The notes: generated by a model from the sequence alone, not told the origin. Positions 7,343-15,973 are shown, counted from the first letter of the stretch. The stretch is 64,000 nucleotides of DNA from Acinetobacter lwoffii (GCF_015602705.1 NZ_CP059081.1:1311702-1375701), one strand, 5' to 3'. Numbers and translations are program-made.

Positions 7343-7507
7343 ATGGCAAGACAAGATCCACAGGTAAACGTGCGTATACCTGAAAAAACTTTAGAGCGAT
7401 TTAAAGAGGAAACTCAGAAAGACCGCAGAACTATCACAGCTCAGCTAAATATGATCATTGAAGAATGGTTAGAAAAGCGAGAAAACCAAAAGAGTGCGAA
7501 AGCATGA
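7343..7507 (+). CDS. Small ribbon-helix-helix DNA-binding protein
   Basis: The start at ATG 7343 has GGAGG 5 bases upstream and gives 54 residues. The upstream in-frame ATG at 7307 lies in the operator and is unlikely. The strand QVNVRIPEKTLERF followed by RRTITAQLNMIIEEWLE is a typical RHH domain. It is a candidate Mnt- or Arc-like repressor, probably autoregulated, and probably in one transcript with the KilA-N gene downstream. Confidence 0.8.
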   Translation: MARQDPQVNVRIPEKTLERFKEETQKDRRTITAQLNMIIEEWLEKRENQKSAKA

Positions 7508-7575
7508 AATCAATAGGCACAAAAAAACCTTGCCAGACTACCAATCAAAAACAAGGTTCAGTTGCCATCACTTAA
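7504..7575 (+). CDS. Possible 23-residue leader peptide before the KilA-N gene
   Basis: An ATG overlaps the preceding TGA (ATGA) and opens a 23-codon frame. It covers an inverted repeat, AACCTTG (7526-7532) with CAAGGTT (7552-7558). It could be a coupled small peptide or leader, but it is short enough to be chance. P1 and P22 have small coupled ORFs before ant genes, which is the only reason to list it. Confidence 0.25.
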   Translation: MKSIGTKKPCQTTNQKQGSVAIT

Positions 7576-7587
7576 GGATGTAAACAC

Positions 7588-8433
7588 ATGTCTAATTTAA
7601 CACAAAATCTAGTAAATCCAAATACTCAACCGTTGGTTATTGGTGATTTCTCTATTCGTCAGGATGAAGATGGTCGTTATTGCCTGAATGACTTGCATAA
7701 GGCAAGCGGCAGTGAGGCAAAGCATGCGCCTAGATTTTTTATCAGAAACCAACAAACTCAAGACCTGATCACCGAAATAGAGCAAGGTGCAAATTTGCAC
7801 CTTGATCAGAAAGCAGTCAACACCATCCATGGGGGCAACAACCGAGGCACTTATGTTGTTGAAGATCTGGTCTACTCATACGCTATGTGGATTTCTGCAA
7901 AGTTTCACTTAATTGTGATTCGTGCGTATAAAATGCTGACAACACAATGGAAGGTTGGTAGTCGTCAATCCATTTCACCTGAGCAAAAAGACACGCTTCA
8001 CAAAATCGTTGACCATAAGGTAAACGGCAATCAAGGTTTACGTGCACAGGTCTGGACGCGACATAACCGACACTTCAAAATTAACTCTTATCACGAGCTA
8101 CTGGCTATTCATTTTGAGGATGCAGTTAAGTACCTGCTGGAAATGGAGGTTAAGCAAAGGGTTGAGAAAGAAGAGGTTAAGGCTCTACCTTATCCACAAG
8201 AAGTTATTCAGGTGGCTCAACAGATTAGCAATGAGTTCAATAACTCTAAGTATGATTCTTGGCATGTGAGTGCTCGCAATGGTGTGCTGACTGCAATGCC
8301 ATTGCCGCCGGGTTTTTACCCAACAATGGATATTGCTGAGTTTACGAAACGCTTTGATAGTGTTCTGGATCTTCTTTATGGTACTGATACGCTGCGAGTA
8401 GGCCGGCATTTTCTAAAAGAGCGAAATGCTTAA
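7588..8433 (+). CDS. KilA-N domain protein, probable antirepressor
   Basis: The 281-residue protein has a KilA-N domain at about residues 17-115. Marker parts are the YCLNDLHKASG stretch near 31-41, the IHGGNNRGTYVVEDLV stretch and the AMWISAKFHLIVIRAY helix. The C-terminal part from about 130 is helical and may be an ORF6-type domain. KilA-N proteins of phages bind DNA and often act as antirepressors. AAGGATG lies upstream of the ATG. It lies downstream of the RHH gene and probably shares its promoter. Confidence 0.82.
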   Translation: MSNLTQNLVNPNTQPLVIGDFSIRQDEDGRYCLNDLHKASGSEAKHAPRFFIRNQQTQDLITEIEQGANLHLDQKAVNTIHGGNNRGTYVVEDLVYSYAMWISAKFHLIVIRAYKMLTTQWKVGSRQSISPEQKDTLHKIVDHKVNGNQGLRAQVWTRHNRHFKINSYHELLAIHFEDAVKYLLEMEVKQRVEKEEVKALPYPQEVIQVAQQISNEFNNSKYDSWHVSARNGVLTAMPLPPGFYPTMDIAEFTKRFDSVLDLLYGTDTLRVGRHFLKERNA

Positions 8434-8442
8434 TTAAAACCA

Positions 8443-8466
8443 AACCACTCTCCGGAGTGGTTTTTT
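8443..8466 (+). terminator. Intrinsic terminator after the KilA-N gene
   Basis: AACCACTC and GAGTGGTT pair around TCCG and are followed by T residues to 8466. It closes the RHH-KilA-N transcript. Confidence 0.8.
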
Positions 8467-8530
8467 AATGCTTGAAAAATATACGAAGTCAGCTATAACT
8501 ATTATTCTTATTATAAAAATAGGAATAATC

Positions 8531-8656
8531 ATGAAAAAAGTTATATTGCTGATTTTAATAACCTGCTTTGCGACAACTGCTTATTCTCATGGTGGGCGTA
8601 CTGACAAGAACGGCTGCCACAAGGAAACAAAGACAGGCGAAAGACACTGCCATTAA
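8531..8656 (+). CDS. Small secreted YHYH-type Cys/His peptide
   Basis: The start at 8531 gives 41 residues. An upstream in-frame ATG at 8468 lies just after the terminator and is less likely. Residues 1-18 are a signal peptide (MKKVILLILI..ATTAYS). The mature part is about 23 residues, HGGRTDKNGCHKETKTGERH, ending CH. This resembles the GRTD.NGCH...GYHCH unit found in many small secreted bacterial proteins. Two Cys and several His suggest metal binding or a disulfide. It is probably prophage cargo. Confidence 0.72.
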   Translation: MKKVILLILITCFATTAYSHGGRTDKNGCHKETKTGERHCH

Positions 8657-8665
8657 GGGGGAAAT

Positions 8666-9082
8666 ATGGGCCTAAATTTTAGAAAGAGCTTTAAGATTGC
8701 TCCAGGTGTTCGCCTTAATGTAGGTAAAAAAGGTATTAGCAGTCTTTCGGTAGGTGGCAAAGGTGCTCGGGTAAGTGTAGGGAAAAAGGGTGCAAGATCT
8801 ACAATAAGTGCACCCGGCACAGGTCTTTCATATAGTTCACATCAGCCATTTAAGCAGAATACTCAAAATAAACCTGTTCGCGGTCAGCCAAATTCACTAT
8901 TCAGCGACACCCCACCTCCCTTAAATTACAAGGCGGAAAGAAGTGTTTCGATTCTTCTTGGACTGGGAATATTTTTCATGCCTTACATATTTTCATGGTT
9001 TACTCTAAGACAAGGATATTCAACACTTGCAAGATTTGTTAGTTTTGGATGGATGATCTTTTTTATTTTGCTATTGAAATGA
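8666..9082 (+). CDS. DUF4236 membrane protein
   Basis: The 138-residue product starts with the DUF4236 pattern MGLNFRKSFKIAPGVRLNV, with its repeated GKKG motifs in residues 1-50. Two hydrophobic segments lie near 91-110 and 120-136. The role of DUF4236 is unknown, and proteins with it often carry membrane parts. GGGGG lies upstream of the ATG. The stop overlaps the next start. Confidence 0.78.
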   Translation: MGLNFRKSFKIAPGVRLNVGKKGISSLSVGGKGARVSVGKKGARSTISAPGTGLSYSSHQPFKQNTQNKPVRGQPNSLFSDTPPPLNYKAERSVSILLGLGIFFMPYIFSWFTLRQGYSTLARFVSFGWMIFFILLLK

Positions 9083-9498
9083 GTAAGCTTATGAAGAAAA
9101 TTCTACTGATAGGTATTTCGGGGTTGTTGATAGGAGGTTGTGTTAGTCCAGCAACCCAGATGATTGATAATAAATTTCTAGATGTGCAGTTGACACAACC
9201 TGAAGTTACAGGAATTTGGACAACTGCTGCTGCGGGTGGTTTATCAACCATTAAACTTAACCAAGATGGCACTGGGATAATGTGTGAAGATAATGGCAAT
9301 AGCGTTAATGTCTACCAACTTCGCAATTCCGGTAGTTTGATTTATGCTCAAAATGGAATGGCATTAAAAAAAATCACTATCAATAATCAGCTTTTAAATG
9401 TCAAAACAACTTTCTCAGCTTTTAATGCTGATATGAAATATAGAGCTGATAACGAGCTAAAGTTAGCAACACCAAGATGCGCTAAAGAAATTAATTAA
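9079..9498 (+). CDS. Predicted phage lipoprotein
   Basis: The start at ATG 9079 overlaps the preceding TGA. A second in-frame ATG at 9091 gives MKKILLIG. A signal sequence ends in LLIGGC, a lipobox-like site with Cys as the probable lipid anchor. The mature 110 residues are beta-rich with two further Cys. It is probably an outer membrane lipoprotein expressed from the prophage, such as a superinfection-exclusion or surface-altering factor, but this is inference. No family was recognised. Confidence 0.7.
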   Translation: MSKLMKKILLIGISGLLIGGCVSPATQMIDNKFLDVQLTQPEVTGIWTTAAAGGLSTIKLNQDGTGIMCEDNGNSVNVYQLRNSGSLIYAQNGMALKKITINNQLLNVKTTFSAFNADMKYRADNELKLATPRCAKEIN

Positions 9499-9520
9499 AA
9501 TTTAAATAGATCCCAAGAAG

Positions 9521-9542
9521 CCTCGCGAAAGCGGGGTTTTTT
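9521..9542 (+). terminator. Intrinsic terminator before the tape measure gene
   Basis: CCTCGC and GCGGGG (one GU pair) flank GAAA and are followed by six T. It ends the small-gene cassette just before the tape measure gene. Confidence 0.75.
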
Positions 9543-9565
9543 ATTGCCAAAATTTAGGAGTTTCC

Positions 9566-12376
9566 ATGACCGCACAACAAAGTCGCTTAGAGATTGTCAT
9601 CGACACAGCGAAAGCCAAAAAGGGCGCTGATGATGTTACCAAGTCTTTAAAGGATGTGGAAACTCAGGGTAATAGAACAGAAAAATCAGTTAAAGACACT
9701 GCTAAAGTTATCTCTGACACAGGAAGCACATCAACAACATCAGCAAAAAAAGTTGATGATTTATCTAAAAGTTTAGGTGGTGCCGGAACCCAAGCCAAAA
9801 CAACGTCAGGCAAAATGAGTGAATTGAGAAATATACTTGCTCAAGCAGCTAATGATGGAAAATTTGGTTCACAAATCCAAAGTGCTACCGGTAAGTTATC
9901 CGAATTTCGCGGAGGTGCGCTTCTTGTGGGAGCTGCCGTAACAGGTGCACTGGTTGGTGGGGTGGTTGCTGCTACTGGTTACTTGGCAGGGCTTGCGATT
10001 GAGGTAGCGAAAAACAATGTTGAGCTGTCCAGATTTGCCGCAATAGCCAATACTACAATTCAGAACTTTCAAGGCCTATCAGGTGCCGCTCAAACCTTCG
10101 GAGTCTCTCAAGAAAAAACCTCCGATATGCTGAAAGATTTCAATGAAAAAATCGGCGAGTTTAATGCCATTGGCGCAGGTGGTGCGGTTGACTTCTTTGA
10201 GCAAATTGCTGTCAAGACTGAAGATGGTGCTGAAGGCGCTAAGAAACTTGCTGAAGAAATGTCAAAGATGGATGGCATTGATGCACTTCAAACTTATGTA
10301 GATAAGCTTGAGGAAGCAGGTGTTAACCAAAAGGAAATGTCATTCTATCTAGAATCAATGGGTTCGGATCTCACAGCCTTGGCTCCATTGCTTGTGGATG
10401 GTGGGAAGTTATGGAAAGACTACCAGGCTGCAATGGAAGAGGCTGGAATTCTTACTGGTCAGAAGGCTGTTGAGCAGTCTATTGAATTGGCTGCTCAAAC
10501 CGAATCTGTACAAATGCGCTTTACAGCCCTTAAGAGCGAGCTTGCTTCAGCAGTGATGCCTGTTTTAAGTCAGGTAATTGGATACTTTCTTGAGGGTGCT
10601 GGTAAAGGCGGGCAATTTGCTGGGGTTTTGGATGCTGTTGGTGTTGCTGCAAAAGGCGTGGGTGTCATTATCATTGGGCTTGCAACAGGATTGCAAAACC
10701 TCGTCACCATCATTAGCGGTGCTTTAAATCAGCTAAAAATTATTGGGCAGACTGCGGTTAACTTTGCAACTGCTGATGGAATTATGGCAAAAGGCAAGGC
10801 ATTGTGGGGTGGGGTAAGCGGCTCATATCAAAATGCTGTAGGCACAACAAGCAAGGTTATTGAAAACAGTGTCAACGGCTTTAAATCCATGGGTAATATT
10901 ATTACCGGAACAAGTGGAAAATATGATGCCCTCACACAATCCATTATTAACAATCGAAAAGCTCAATTGGAATGGAATAAGACTCAAAAGGCAGGGCGTG
11001 GAGGTGGTGCAGAGCAAAACAAAAATCTCTTCCCAACCGCTAAAGCACCAAAGTCTAACAAGGCTGAAACCAACAAGGCACTAAATGAAGCCAAGCGATT
11101 AGCTGAACAAAAAAAACGTGAAGCTGAACGATTGCAAGCTGAAATTGAAAGGGCTAAAGAGAGCGTAATACGAGAGTACGCGACCCGAGAAGAAAGGCTT
11201 CTTATTGATTACAACAAATCAAAAGAAGAGATCGAAAAGGGGTTTATTAATGACTCTGCAAATCGTGAACTTTATCTCAGGAAAGCTAAAGAGGCATATG
11301 ATCGGGATGTTGAGTCATACCGAGCTGCTCAAAAGGAGAAATTAGACTCATATAAAAACGATCTGCTCGACCAGATGGCGAATGCTGAAAATGCGATTTT
11401 ATTATCTGGTATAGCCAACAAGTTTGGTGGAGAGGGCCTTGAGTATAAAACAGCTAGCTTAAATATTGCCTCAGCTCGTAGTAAAAGCAGTGAATTTGAT
11501 TCATATACAAACAATGTGAACCGCATTAATCGGGACTATGACACACCTGAGCAGGCTCAACAGAGATATGCACTGTTAGAGCAAGCGAAAGCTACTCATA
11601 TAGCCAATATGAAGGCACTGGATGTTGAATATAGCGATAATGCAAAAAGGTTGATTGAGGATCAACACTCTGCAACCTTGAGCATGTACAGCTCATTATT
11701 ATCTCAGTCTGGTGCGGTTTGGGGTGAGATGACCCAAACGGTTAAAGATAGCGCTGGCGAATCAAGTGCTGCCTACAAAGTTATGTTTTTAGCACAGCAG
11801 GCGATTGCAATTGCTCAAGGCGTTGTTAATACAGAGTTGGCCGCTACTGGCGTGATGAATGACCCATCAGCCCTAACAATGGCTCAAAAGCTTATGTATG
11901 CAGGGGTGATTCGTGCCACTGGTTATGCTTCTGTGGGCATGATTGCAGCCCAAACCATTGCAGGCTTCGCCAACGGTGGCTACACCGGCCACGGTGGTAA
12001 ATACGATCCTGCCGGCATTGTCCACAAAGGCGAAGGTGTTTTAACCCAAGAGGAGATTAAAGCTCTAGGCGGCCCACAAGGCTTCGAGGATTTGCGAAAG
12101 TCGATTCGTCGGGGCTACTCGGCAGGTGGATTGGTTGCTGATACCCATCGAGTTGGCATGGGGGCTGTGAGTGCTATTGGGTCGGGTGGTAGTAATGGCT
12201 CTGGTTCGGGTGGGGATGTGAAGATTTCACAATCCATTACTTTTGCTGATGGTGGTGCTAAAGTGGATACGCAAGGCCAAAAGGAAATCGCACAAAGCCT
12301 TAACAACATGATGGATGCTTGGGCTAGACGCGAGAGCCGTCAGGGTGGTGTGCTTTATAGATTAGCGAGAGGTTAG
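9566..12376 (+). CDS. Tail tape measure protein
   Basis: The 936-residue protein starts with a polar helical region. Hydrophobic segments follow near residues 116-148 and 350-380, then a strong Lys/Glu coiled coil near 495-545. A region near 690-790 resembles the lambda tape-measure C-terminal domain (AYKVMFLAQQAIAIAQGVVN). A Gly/Ser-rich C-terminus closes it. By the rule of about 0.15 nm per residue, the tail would be near 140 nm. TAGGAG precedes the ATG. It acts as ruler and DNA-channel plug in tail assembly. Confidence 0.92.
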   Translation: MTAQQSRLEIVIDTAKAKKGADDVTKSLKDVETQGNRTEKSVKDTAKVISDTGSTSTTSAKKVDDLSKSLGGAGTQAKTTSGKMSELRNILAQAANDGKFGSQIQSATGKLSEFRGGALLVGAAVTGALVGGVVAATGYLAGLAIEVAKNNVELSRFAAIANTTIQNFQGLSGAAQTFGVSQEKTSDMLKDFNEKIGEFNAIGAGGAVDFFEQIAVKTEDGAEGAKKLAEEMSKMDGIDALQTYVDKLEEAGVNQKEMSFYLESMGSDLTALAPLLVDGGKLWKDYQAAMEEAGILTGQKAVEQSIELAAQTESVQMRFTALKSELASAVMPVLSQVIGYFLEGAGKGGQFAGVLDAVGVAAKGVGVIIIGLATGLQNLVTIISGALNQLKIIGQTAVNFATADGIMAKGKALWGGVSGSYQNAVGTTSKVIENSVNGFKSMGNIITGTSGKYDALTQSIINNRKAQLEWNKTQKAGRGGGAEQNKNLFPTAKAPKSNKAETNKALNEAKRLAEQKKREAERLQAEIERAKESVIREYATREERLLIDYNKSKEEIEKGFINDSANRELYLRKAKEAYDRDVESYRAAQKEKLDSYKNDLLDQMANAENAILLSGIANKFGGEGLEYKTASLNIASARSKSSEFDSYTNNVNRINRDYDTPEQAQQRYALLEQAKATHIANMKALDVEYSDNAKRLIEDQHSATLSMYSSLLSQSGAVWGEMTQTVKDSAGESSAAYKVMFLAQQAIAIAQGVVNTELAATGVMNDPSALTMAQKLMYAGVIRATGYASVGMIAAQTIAGFANGGYTGHGGKYDPAGIVHKGEGVLTQEEIKALGGPQGFEDLRKSIRRGYSAGGLVADTHRVGMGAVSAIGSGGSNGSGSGGDVKISQSITFADGGAKVDTQGQKEIAQSLNNMMDAWARRESRQGGVLYRLARG

Positions 12377-12378
12377 AT

Positions 12379-12588
12379 ATGTCACCAGAAAGCGAAGTAA
12401 TTGTTTATGCAGTTAGATCGGTTGTTCAGCACCTAATTCAGCAGGGTGTAATTGATGAGCAAGGGTTTAAGGAGCATATGGCTGAATCGGAATTTAAATT
12501 ACGAAAGGGGTTAGGGCCTGATGCGCAAGAAGCATCAGCGATTATTAGTGGTGTATTTAGCGTCATAACAAGCAATCTGGATGATTAA
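12379..12588 (+). CDS. Small phage protein after the tape measure gene
   Basis: This helical 69-residue protein starts two bases after the tape measure stop codon. It has no recognised domain and no Cys. Its position between tape measure and M suggests a tail-related role, which is inferred from order only. Confidence 0.6.
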   Translation: MSPESEVIVYAVRSVVQHLIQQGVIDEQGFKEHMAESEFKLRKGLGPDAQEASAIISGVFSVITSNLDD

Positions 12589-12605
12589 AATCCCATAAAA
12601 CAGAA

Positions 12606-12627
12606 AGCCACCTCAAGGTGGTTTTTT
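12606..12627 (+). terminator. Intrinsic terminator before the M gene
   Basis: CCACC-TCAA-GGTGG is followed by six T. It has the same form as the other junction hairpins of this prophage. Confidence 0.75.
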
Positions 12628-12641
12628 ATTGGAAAAAATTC

Positions 12642-12983
12642 ATGAGCAATCAAAAATTCACTTGGTGCAATGACTTAGATGGAAACTCCCAAACTTCAAG
12701 CTTTAAAGTCCTTCAGTCCAGTTTTGGCGATGGATATACACAGCGAACGAGTGTAGGGATTAACAACCGGTCAGGCACATGGGCATACAAAAGGACTGGC
12801 AAGAAGGCTTTGATACAAGAGATCAAAGCCTTTTTTGATGCACATAAGGGTGCTGATTCATTCCTTTGGGATTCACCGCTAGATGGTGAAGTTCGAGTGG
12901 TCGCAGGGGATTATATGCCAGTCAGCTTGGGTGGTGGTATGTGGTCCATCTCCACCACCTTCACACAAGACTTTAAACCTTAA
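12642..12983 (+). CDS. Minor tail protein M-like (distal tail)
   Basis: The start at 12642 gives 113 residues. The in-frame ATG at 12618 falls in the terminator and is rejected. The protein has the lambda gpM pattern: FKVLQSSFGDGYTQR, then W.Y...G and a SFLWDSPLDGEVRV stretch near the end. It belongs to the minor tail family that forms the distal tail ring below the tube, and it precedes L, K, I and J as in lambda. Confidence 0.85.
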   Translation: MSNQKFTWCNDLDGNSQTSSFKVLQSSFGDGYTQRTSVGINNRSGTWAYKRTGKKALIQEIKAFFDAHKGADSFLWDSPLDGEVRVVAGDYMPVSLGGGMWSISTTFTQDFKP

Positions 12984-12999
12984 CTTCAATCAACTTTAT

Positions 13000-13022
13000 G
13001 CCCTCAATCGAGGGCTTTTTTT
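13000..13022 (+). terminator. Intrinsic terminator after the M gene
   Basis: GCCCTC and GAGGGC pair around AATC and are followed by seven T. Confidence 0.8.
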
Positions 13023-13035
13023 GTGGGCGTAAATT

Positions 13036-13926
13036 ATGGCGATTCAAAATATTGTAATTGGTACACCGGGTGCGGGCGGTGGTGACCCAGCTTATGCAGC
13101 CTTCACCAAAATAAATCAGAACTTCTCCAATCAACAACATGCAGCAAGTCGGATGGTGGGCGATCAGGCTGGAAATGTGATGGAGGTGGGTGCGTTTGGG
13201 TTGGGGGGCTCAGGTCCAACAGTAGGCTCAATCAATAATCTAGATGATCTAAAAGCAGCAACATTGGGTAAAACACAAATCATTCGTACGAACACTGGAA
13301 ACCTAATGAACCTGTATACGCCGATTTTATATATAAAAACAGGCGATACAAATGTAGCATTAAACCTGGGTGCCTTAGACGGAAGCATAAATATGTATGG
13401 CTGGGTAGATGCGTCGTCTGATTTCTCTTCTCGCTGCACGGTAAGAACAACACTAAATACAACCGTAGATAGCAACGGATTCATTAAAAAAGCTTCACCA
13501 GTTGTTCAACTATTTGCCGATAGAATTGCCGCAAATAAGGAAGCGCTTGAACAAGAACCTACATTTGAAAAAATAGATATTGGTCATTACCTACTTAAAA
13601 ATACAGAAGGTTTTTCCGATGATGGTTGGTATATCGAAATGCCAAAGGATGCCAATGGTAATGTTCTGGTTGCGGTTCAATATCAGCAGTTAGAAGACAA
13701 CACCATTGAAGTTAAAACCTTTGCTAAAAAGTTTGATGAAGAAACAGGCGATATTGTTCCAAACCTTGAAAAACCTCGTGATATTCCATCTGGTCGTTGG
13801 ATTGATATTCGTTTAAAAGCATTACCCCAAACTGAAATTGAAATCTCAAAAACACTTGCAGATTTTCAACCAACTAACTTGGCTCAAGCTGTAGCGGAGG
13901 CATTGAAAGATGACTCTGAACAGTGA
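13036..13926 (+). CDS. Tail fibre-like protein inserted between M and L
   Basis: The 296-residue protein has a Gly-rich start and an FTKINQNFSNQ motif near residue 24, both usual at the start of Acinetobacter phage fibre proteins. A beta-rich middle and a C-terminal part follow. Lambda has no gene here, so this is an addition to the M-L-K-I-J block, probably a side fibre or accessory receptor-binding protein. The Shine-Dalgarno is weak. Its end overlaps the L start by 17 bp. Confidence 0.6.
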   Translation: MAIQNIVIGTPGAGGGDPAYAAFTKINQNFSNQQHAASRMVGDQAGNVMEVGAFGLGGSGPTVGSINNLDDLKAATLGKTQIIRTNTGNLMNLYTPILYIKTGDTNVALNLGALDGSINMYGWVDASSDFSSRCTVRTTLNTTVDSNGFIKKASPVVQLFADRIAANKEALEQEPTFEKIDIGHYLLKNTEGFSDDGWYIEMPKDANGNVLVAVQYQQLEDNTIEVKTFAKKFDEETGDIVPNLEKPRDIPSGRWIDIRLKALPQTEIEISKTLADFQPTNLAQAVAEALKDDSEQ

Positions 13927-14599
13927 TTTTCAGAAGCTGTATGTTGATGGTCTGATTACCTTGTTTGAATTAGATGCCAGCGCGTTAGGTGCGGGTATTC
14001 TGCGCTTTCATGGGCATCAGCAGGCAGAAAATATCATTTGGCAGGGTCAGACTTTCGAGCCGATGGCTTTAGAAGTATCGGGTTTAGAAATGCGATCCGA
14101 TGGTAAAGCATCAGCACCCACTTTAAGCATGGCGAACAATATTGGCGGTATTCAGGGTGCCGTATCAGCCTATTGTTTACAGTTTGGTGACTTTGCAGGT
14201 GCAAAGCTCAAAGTCATTACCACGCTGGCTAAATATCTGGACGCTGAAAACTTTAGTGCAGGCAACCCAACAGCTTCAAACGAAGCAAAAGAGCAGCTTT
14301 GGTATATCGAACAAAAGACTTCCGAGAATGCTCGGGCAGTAACATTTGAGTTATCAAACCCAATTGATTTTGAAGGTCTGAAAATACCAGTGCGGCAGAT
14401 TTCTAATTACTGTCATTGGTGCGCGATGGGAAATTATCGCGGTGAAGAATGCCAGTACACAGGTGCAGCCATGTTCACTGATAAGGATGAGCCAACGGAC
14501 AACCCTGCACTGGATCGCTGCTCTGGCCGACTGTCTTCATGCCGTATTCGCAACAATGAAATCCGCTTTGGTGGTTTTCCAGCATCGAGTTTAATGTGA
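13910..14599 (+). CDS. Minor tail protein L-like, iron-sulfur type
   Basis: The 229-residue protein follows the lambda gpL pattern. The C-terminal third has five Cys: C-H-W-C, then EEC, DRC and SSC. In lambda gpL four such Cys hold an Fe4S4 cluster in the tail tip. The N-terminal part resembles the distal tail hub domain. It overlaps both neighbours, which implies tight translational coupling. Confidence 0.85.
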   Translation: MTLNSDFQKLYVDGLITLFELDASALGAGILRFHGHQQAENIIWQGQTFEPMALEVSGLEMRSDGKASAPTLSMANNIGGIQGAVSAYCLQFGDFAGAKLKVITTLAKYLDAENFSAGNPTASNEAKEQLWYIEQKTSENARAVTFELSNPIDFEGLKIPVRQISNYCHWCAMGNYRGEECQYTGAAMFTDKDEPTDNPALDRCSGRLSSCRIRNNEIRFGGFPASSLM

Positions 14600-15348
14600 T
14601 GAAACTAACCGAAATGTTGAAAGCAGGCATTCTTGCACATGCAGAAGAATGCTTCCCGCTTGAATGCTGCGGGGTGATTATTGATGACTATTATGTGCCA
14701 TGCCGTAATATTTCCTCACATCAAGATCAATTTGAGATTCATCCTGAGGATCTAGCCAGCGTGGAAGATGTTGGTCAGATACAGGCTTATGTGCATTCAC
14801 ATCCAAATGCATCCGCTCGCGCCTCTGAGATCGATTTAATCCAGATTGAATTGCATGAAAAGCCATGGGTCATCTGTGCTTATCCTGATATTGAATTTCA
14901 GGTCTATGAGCCATGCGGATATAAAGCGCCTTTAGTCGGTCGCAACTACATTCACGGCATTCAAGACTGCTTTGCCATCGTTCGTGATTTTTATGCACGT
15001 GAATTAGGTGTTTATATTTCAGATTATGATCGCGATGATTTATGGTGGGAGTCCAAAGACAGTCCATCTCTCTATCTGGATAATTTCCAAAAGGAAGGCT
15101 TTATTGAGGTGGATCAGCCTGAATATGGCGATGTGCTGTTATGCCGGGTTGGTCGTACCGAGCATATCAATCATGCTTTGATCTGGCTGGGTGATAACGG
15201 CATGCTGAAATCTGAGCAAACCGAGCCTTGCATTGGGTCAGCACTTATTTTGCATCACCCGTATGGCCGTAAATCTGTTCGTGAAATCTTTGGTCAGCAA
15301 TGGCAGGAACGAGTTGCAAAGGTGGTTCGATATGCTCAAAACAATTAA
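14596..15348 (+). CDS. Tail tip protein K-like (JAMM plus NlpC/P60)
   Basis: The 250-residue protein has two parts. Residues 1-100 form a JAMM/Mov34-type domain with YVHSHPNASARASEID, in which His-x-His, Ser and Asp are the metal-binding pattern. Residues 115-250 form an NlpC/P60 peptidase with Cys in HGIQDCF and His in INHALIW. Lambda gpK has the same pairing, and the NlpC/P60 part is thought to cut peptidoglycan during DNA entry. ATGA overlaps the L stop. Confidence 0.88.
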   Translation: MMKLTEMLKAGILAHAEECFPLECCGVIIDDYYVPCRNISSHQDQFEIHPEDLASVEDVGQIQAYVHSHPNASARASEIDLIQIELHEKPWVICAYPDIEFQVYEPCGYKAPLVGRNYIHGIQDCFAIVRDFYARELGVYISDYDRDDLWWESKDSPSLYLDNFQKEGFIEVDQPEYGDVLLCRVGRTEHINHALIWLGDNGMLKSEQTEPCIGSALILHHPYGRKSVREIFGQQWQERVAKVVRYAQNN

Positions 15349-15919
15349 GTTGTACGGCATTCTAGCTAAAAAGTTCGGTAAAGAATTTCGGCTCGATGTA
15401 GAAAATACTCGTGAAGCCATGCGAGCTTTATCAGTTCAGGTGCCGGGCTTTGAGCATTTCATGCTGCATGCGCATGAACAGGGTTTAGAGTTTGCTATTT
15501 TTCAGGATAAGCAAAATATTTCTGAAACCGAACTCGACATGAGTACCAGTGCAAAAGTCATCAAGGTTGTGCCGAAAGTGAAAGGTGCAGGTGGTGCAGT
15601 TCAGACAATTCTCGGTGCTGTGCTAGTAGTGGTTGGTATTGTTGTTGGGGTCACAACGGGCTGGACCGGTGTTGGTGGAGCAGCAGGTGCTGCATTAATT
15701 GGTGCTGGTGTCGGTATGATGGTCGGTGGTATTGCAATGATGCTGATGCCTAAGATTGAGAATCAAGACCAAAACCAAGACGGAAACAAGGCCAATAAAG
15801 GCTTTGGTGGTGCAGTCACCACGGTTGCACAAGGGAATCCAGTGCCAGTGCTTTACGGTCAGCGTGAGGTTGGTGGCTTTATTGCAAGCGCCGGACAATA
15901 CCCTGAAGATCTAATGTAA
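15332..15919 (+). CDS. Tail assembly protein I-like
   Basis: The preferred start is ATG 15332 (MLKTIKLYG), with GGTGG upstream, giving 195 residues. An in-frame start at 15233 would overlap K too far. The N-terminus has a ubiquitin-like beta-grasp pattern, and a Gly-rich hydrophobic region lies near 88-140, as in lambda gpI. The end has the FGG...QGNPVPVLYG.R.VGG pattern of this family. It overlaps the K gene end by 17 bp. Confidence 0.85.
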   Translation: MLKTIKLYGILAKKFGKEFRLDVENTREAMRALSVQVPGFEHFMLHAHEQGLEFAIFQDKQNISETELDMSTSAKVIKVVPKVKGAGGAVQTILGAVLVVVGIVVGVTTGWTGVGGAAGAALIGAGVGMMVGGIAMMLMPKIENQDQNQDGNKANKGFGGAVTTVAQGNPVPVLYGQREVGGFIASAGQYPEDLM

Positions 15920-15934
15920 ATAATAGGAATATAC

Positions 15935-15956
15935 AGGCGCATAGAGCGCCTTTTTT
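15935..15956 (+). terminator. Intrinsic terminator before the J gene
   Basis: AGGCGC and GCGCCT pair around ATAGA and are followed by a run of T. Confidence 0.75.
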
Positions 15957-15973
15957 ATTGTCTGAGGATAAGT

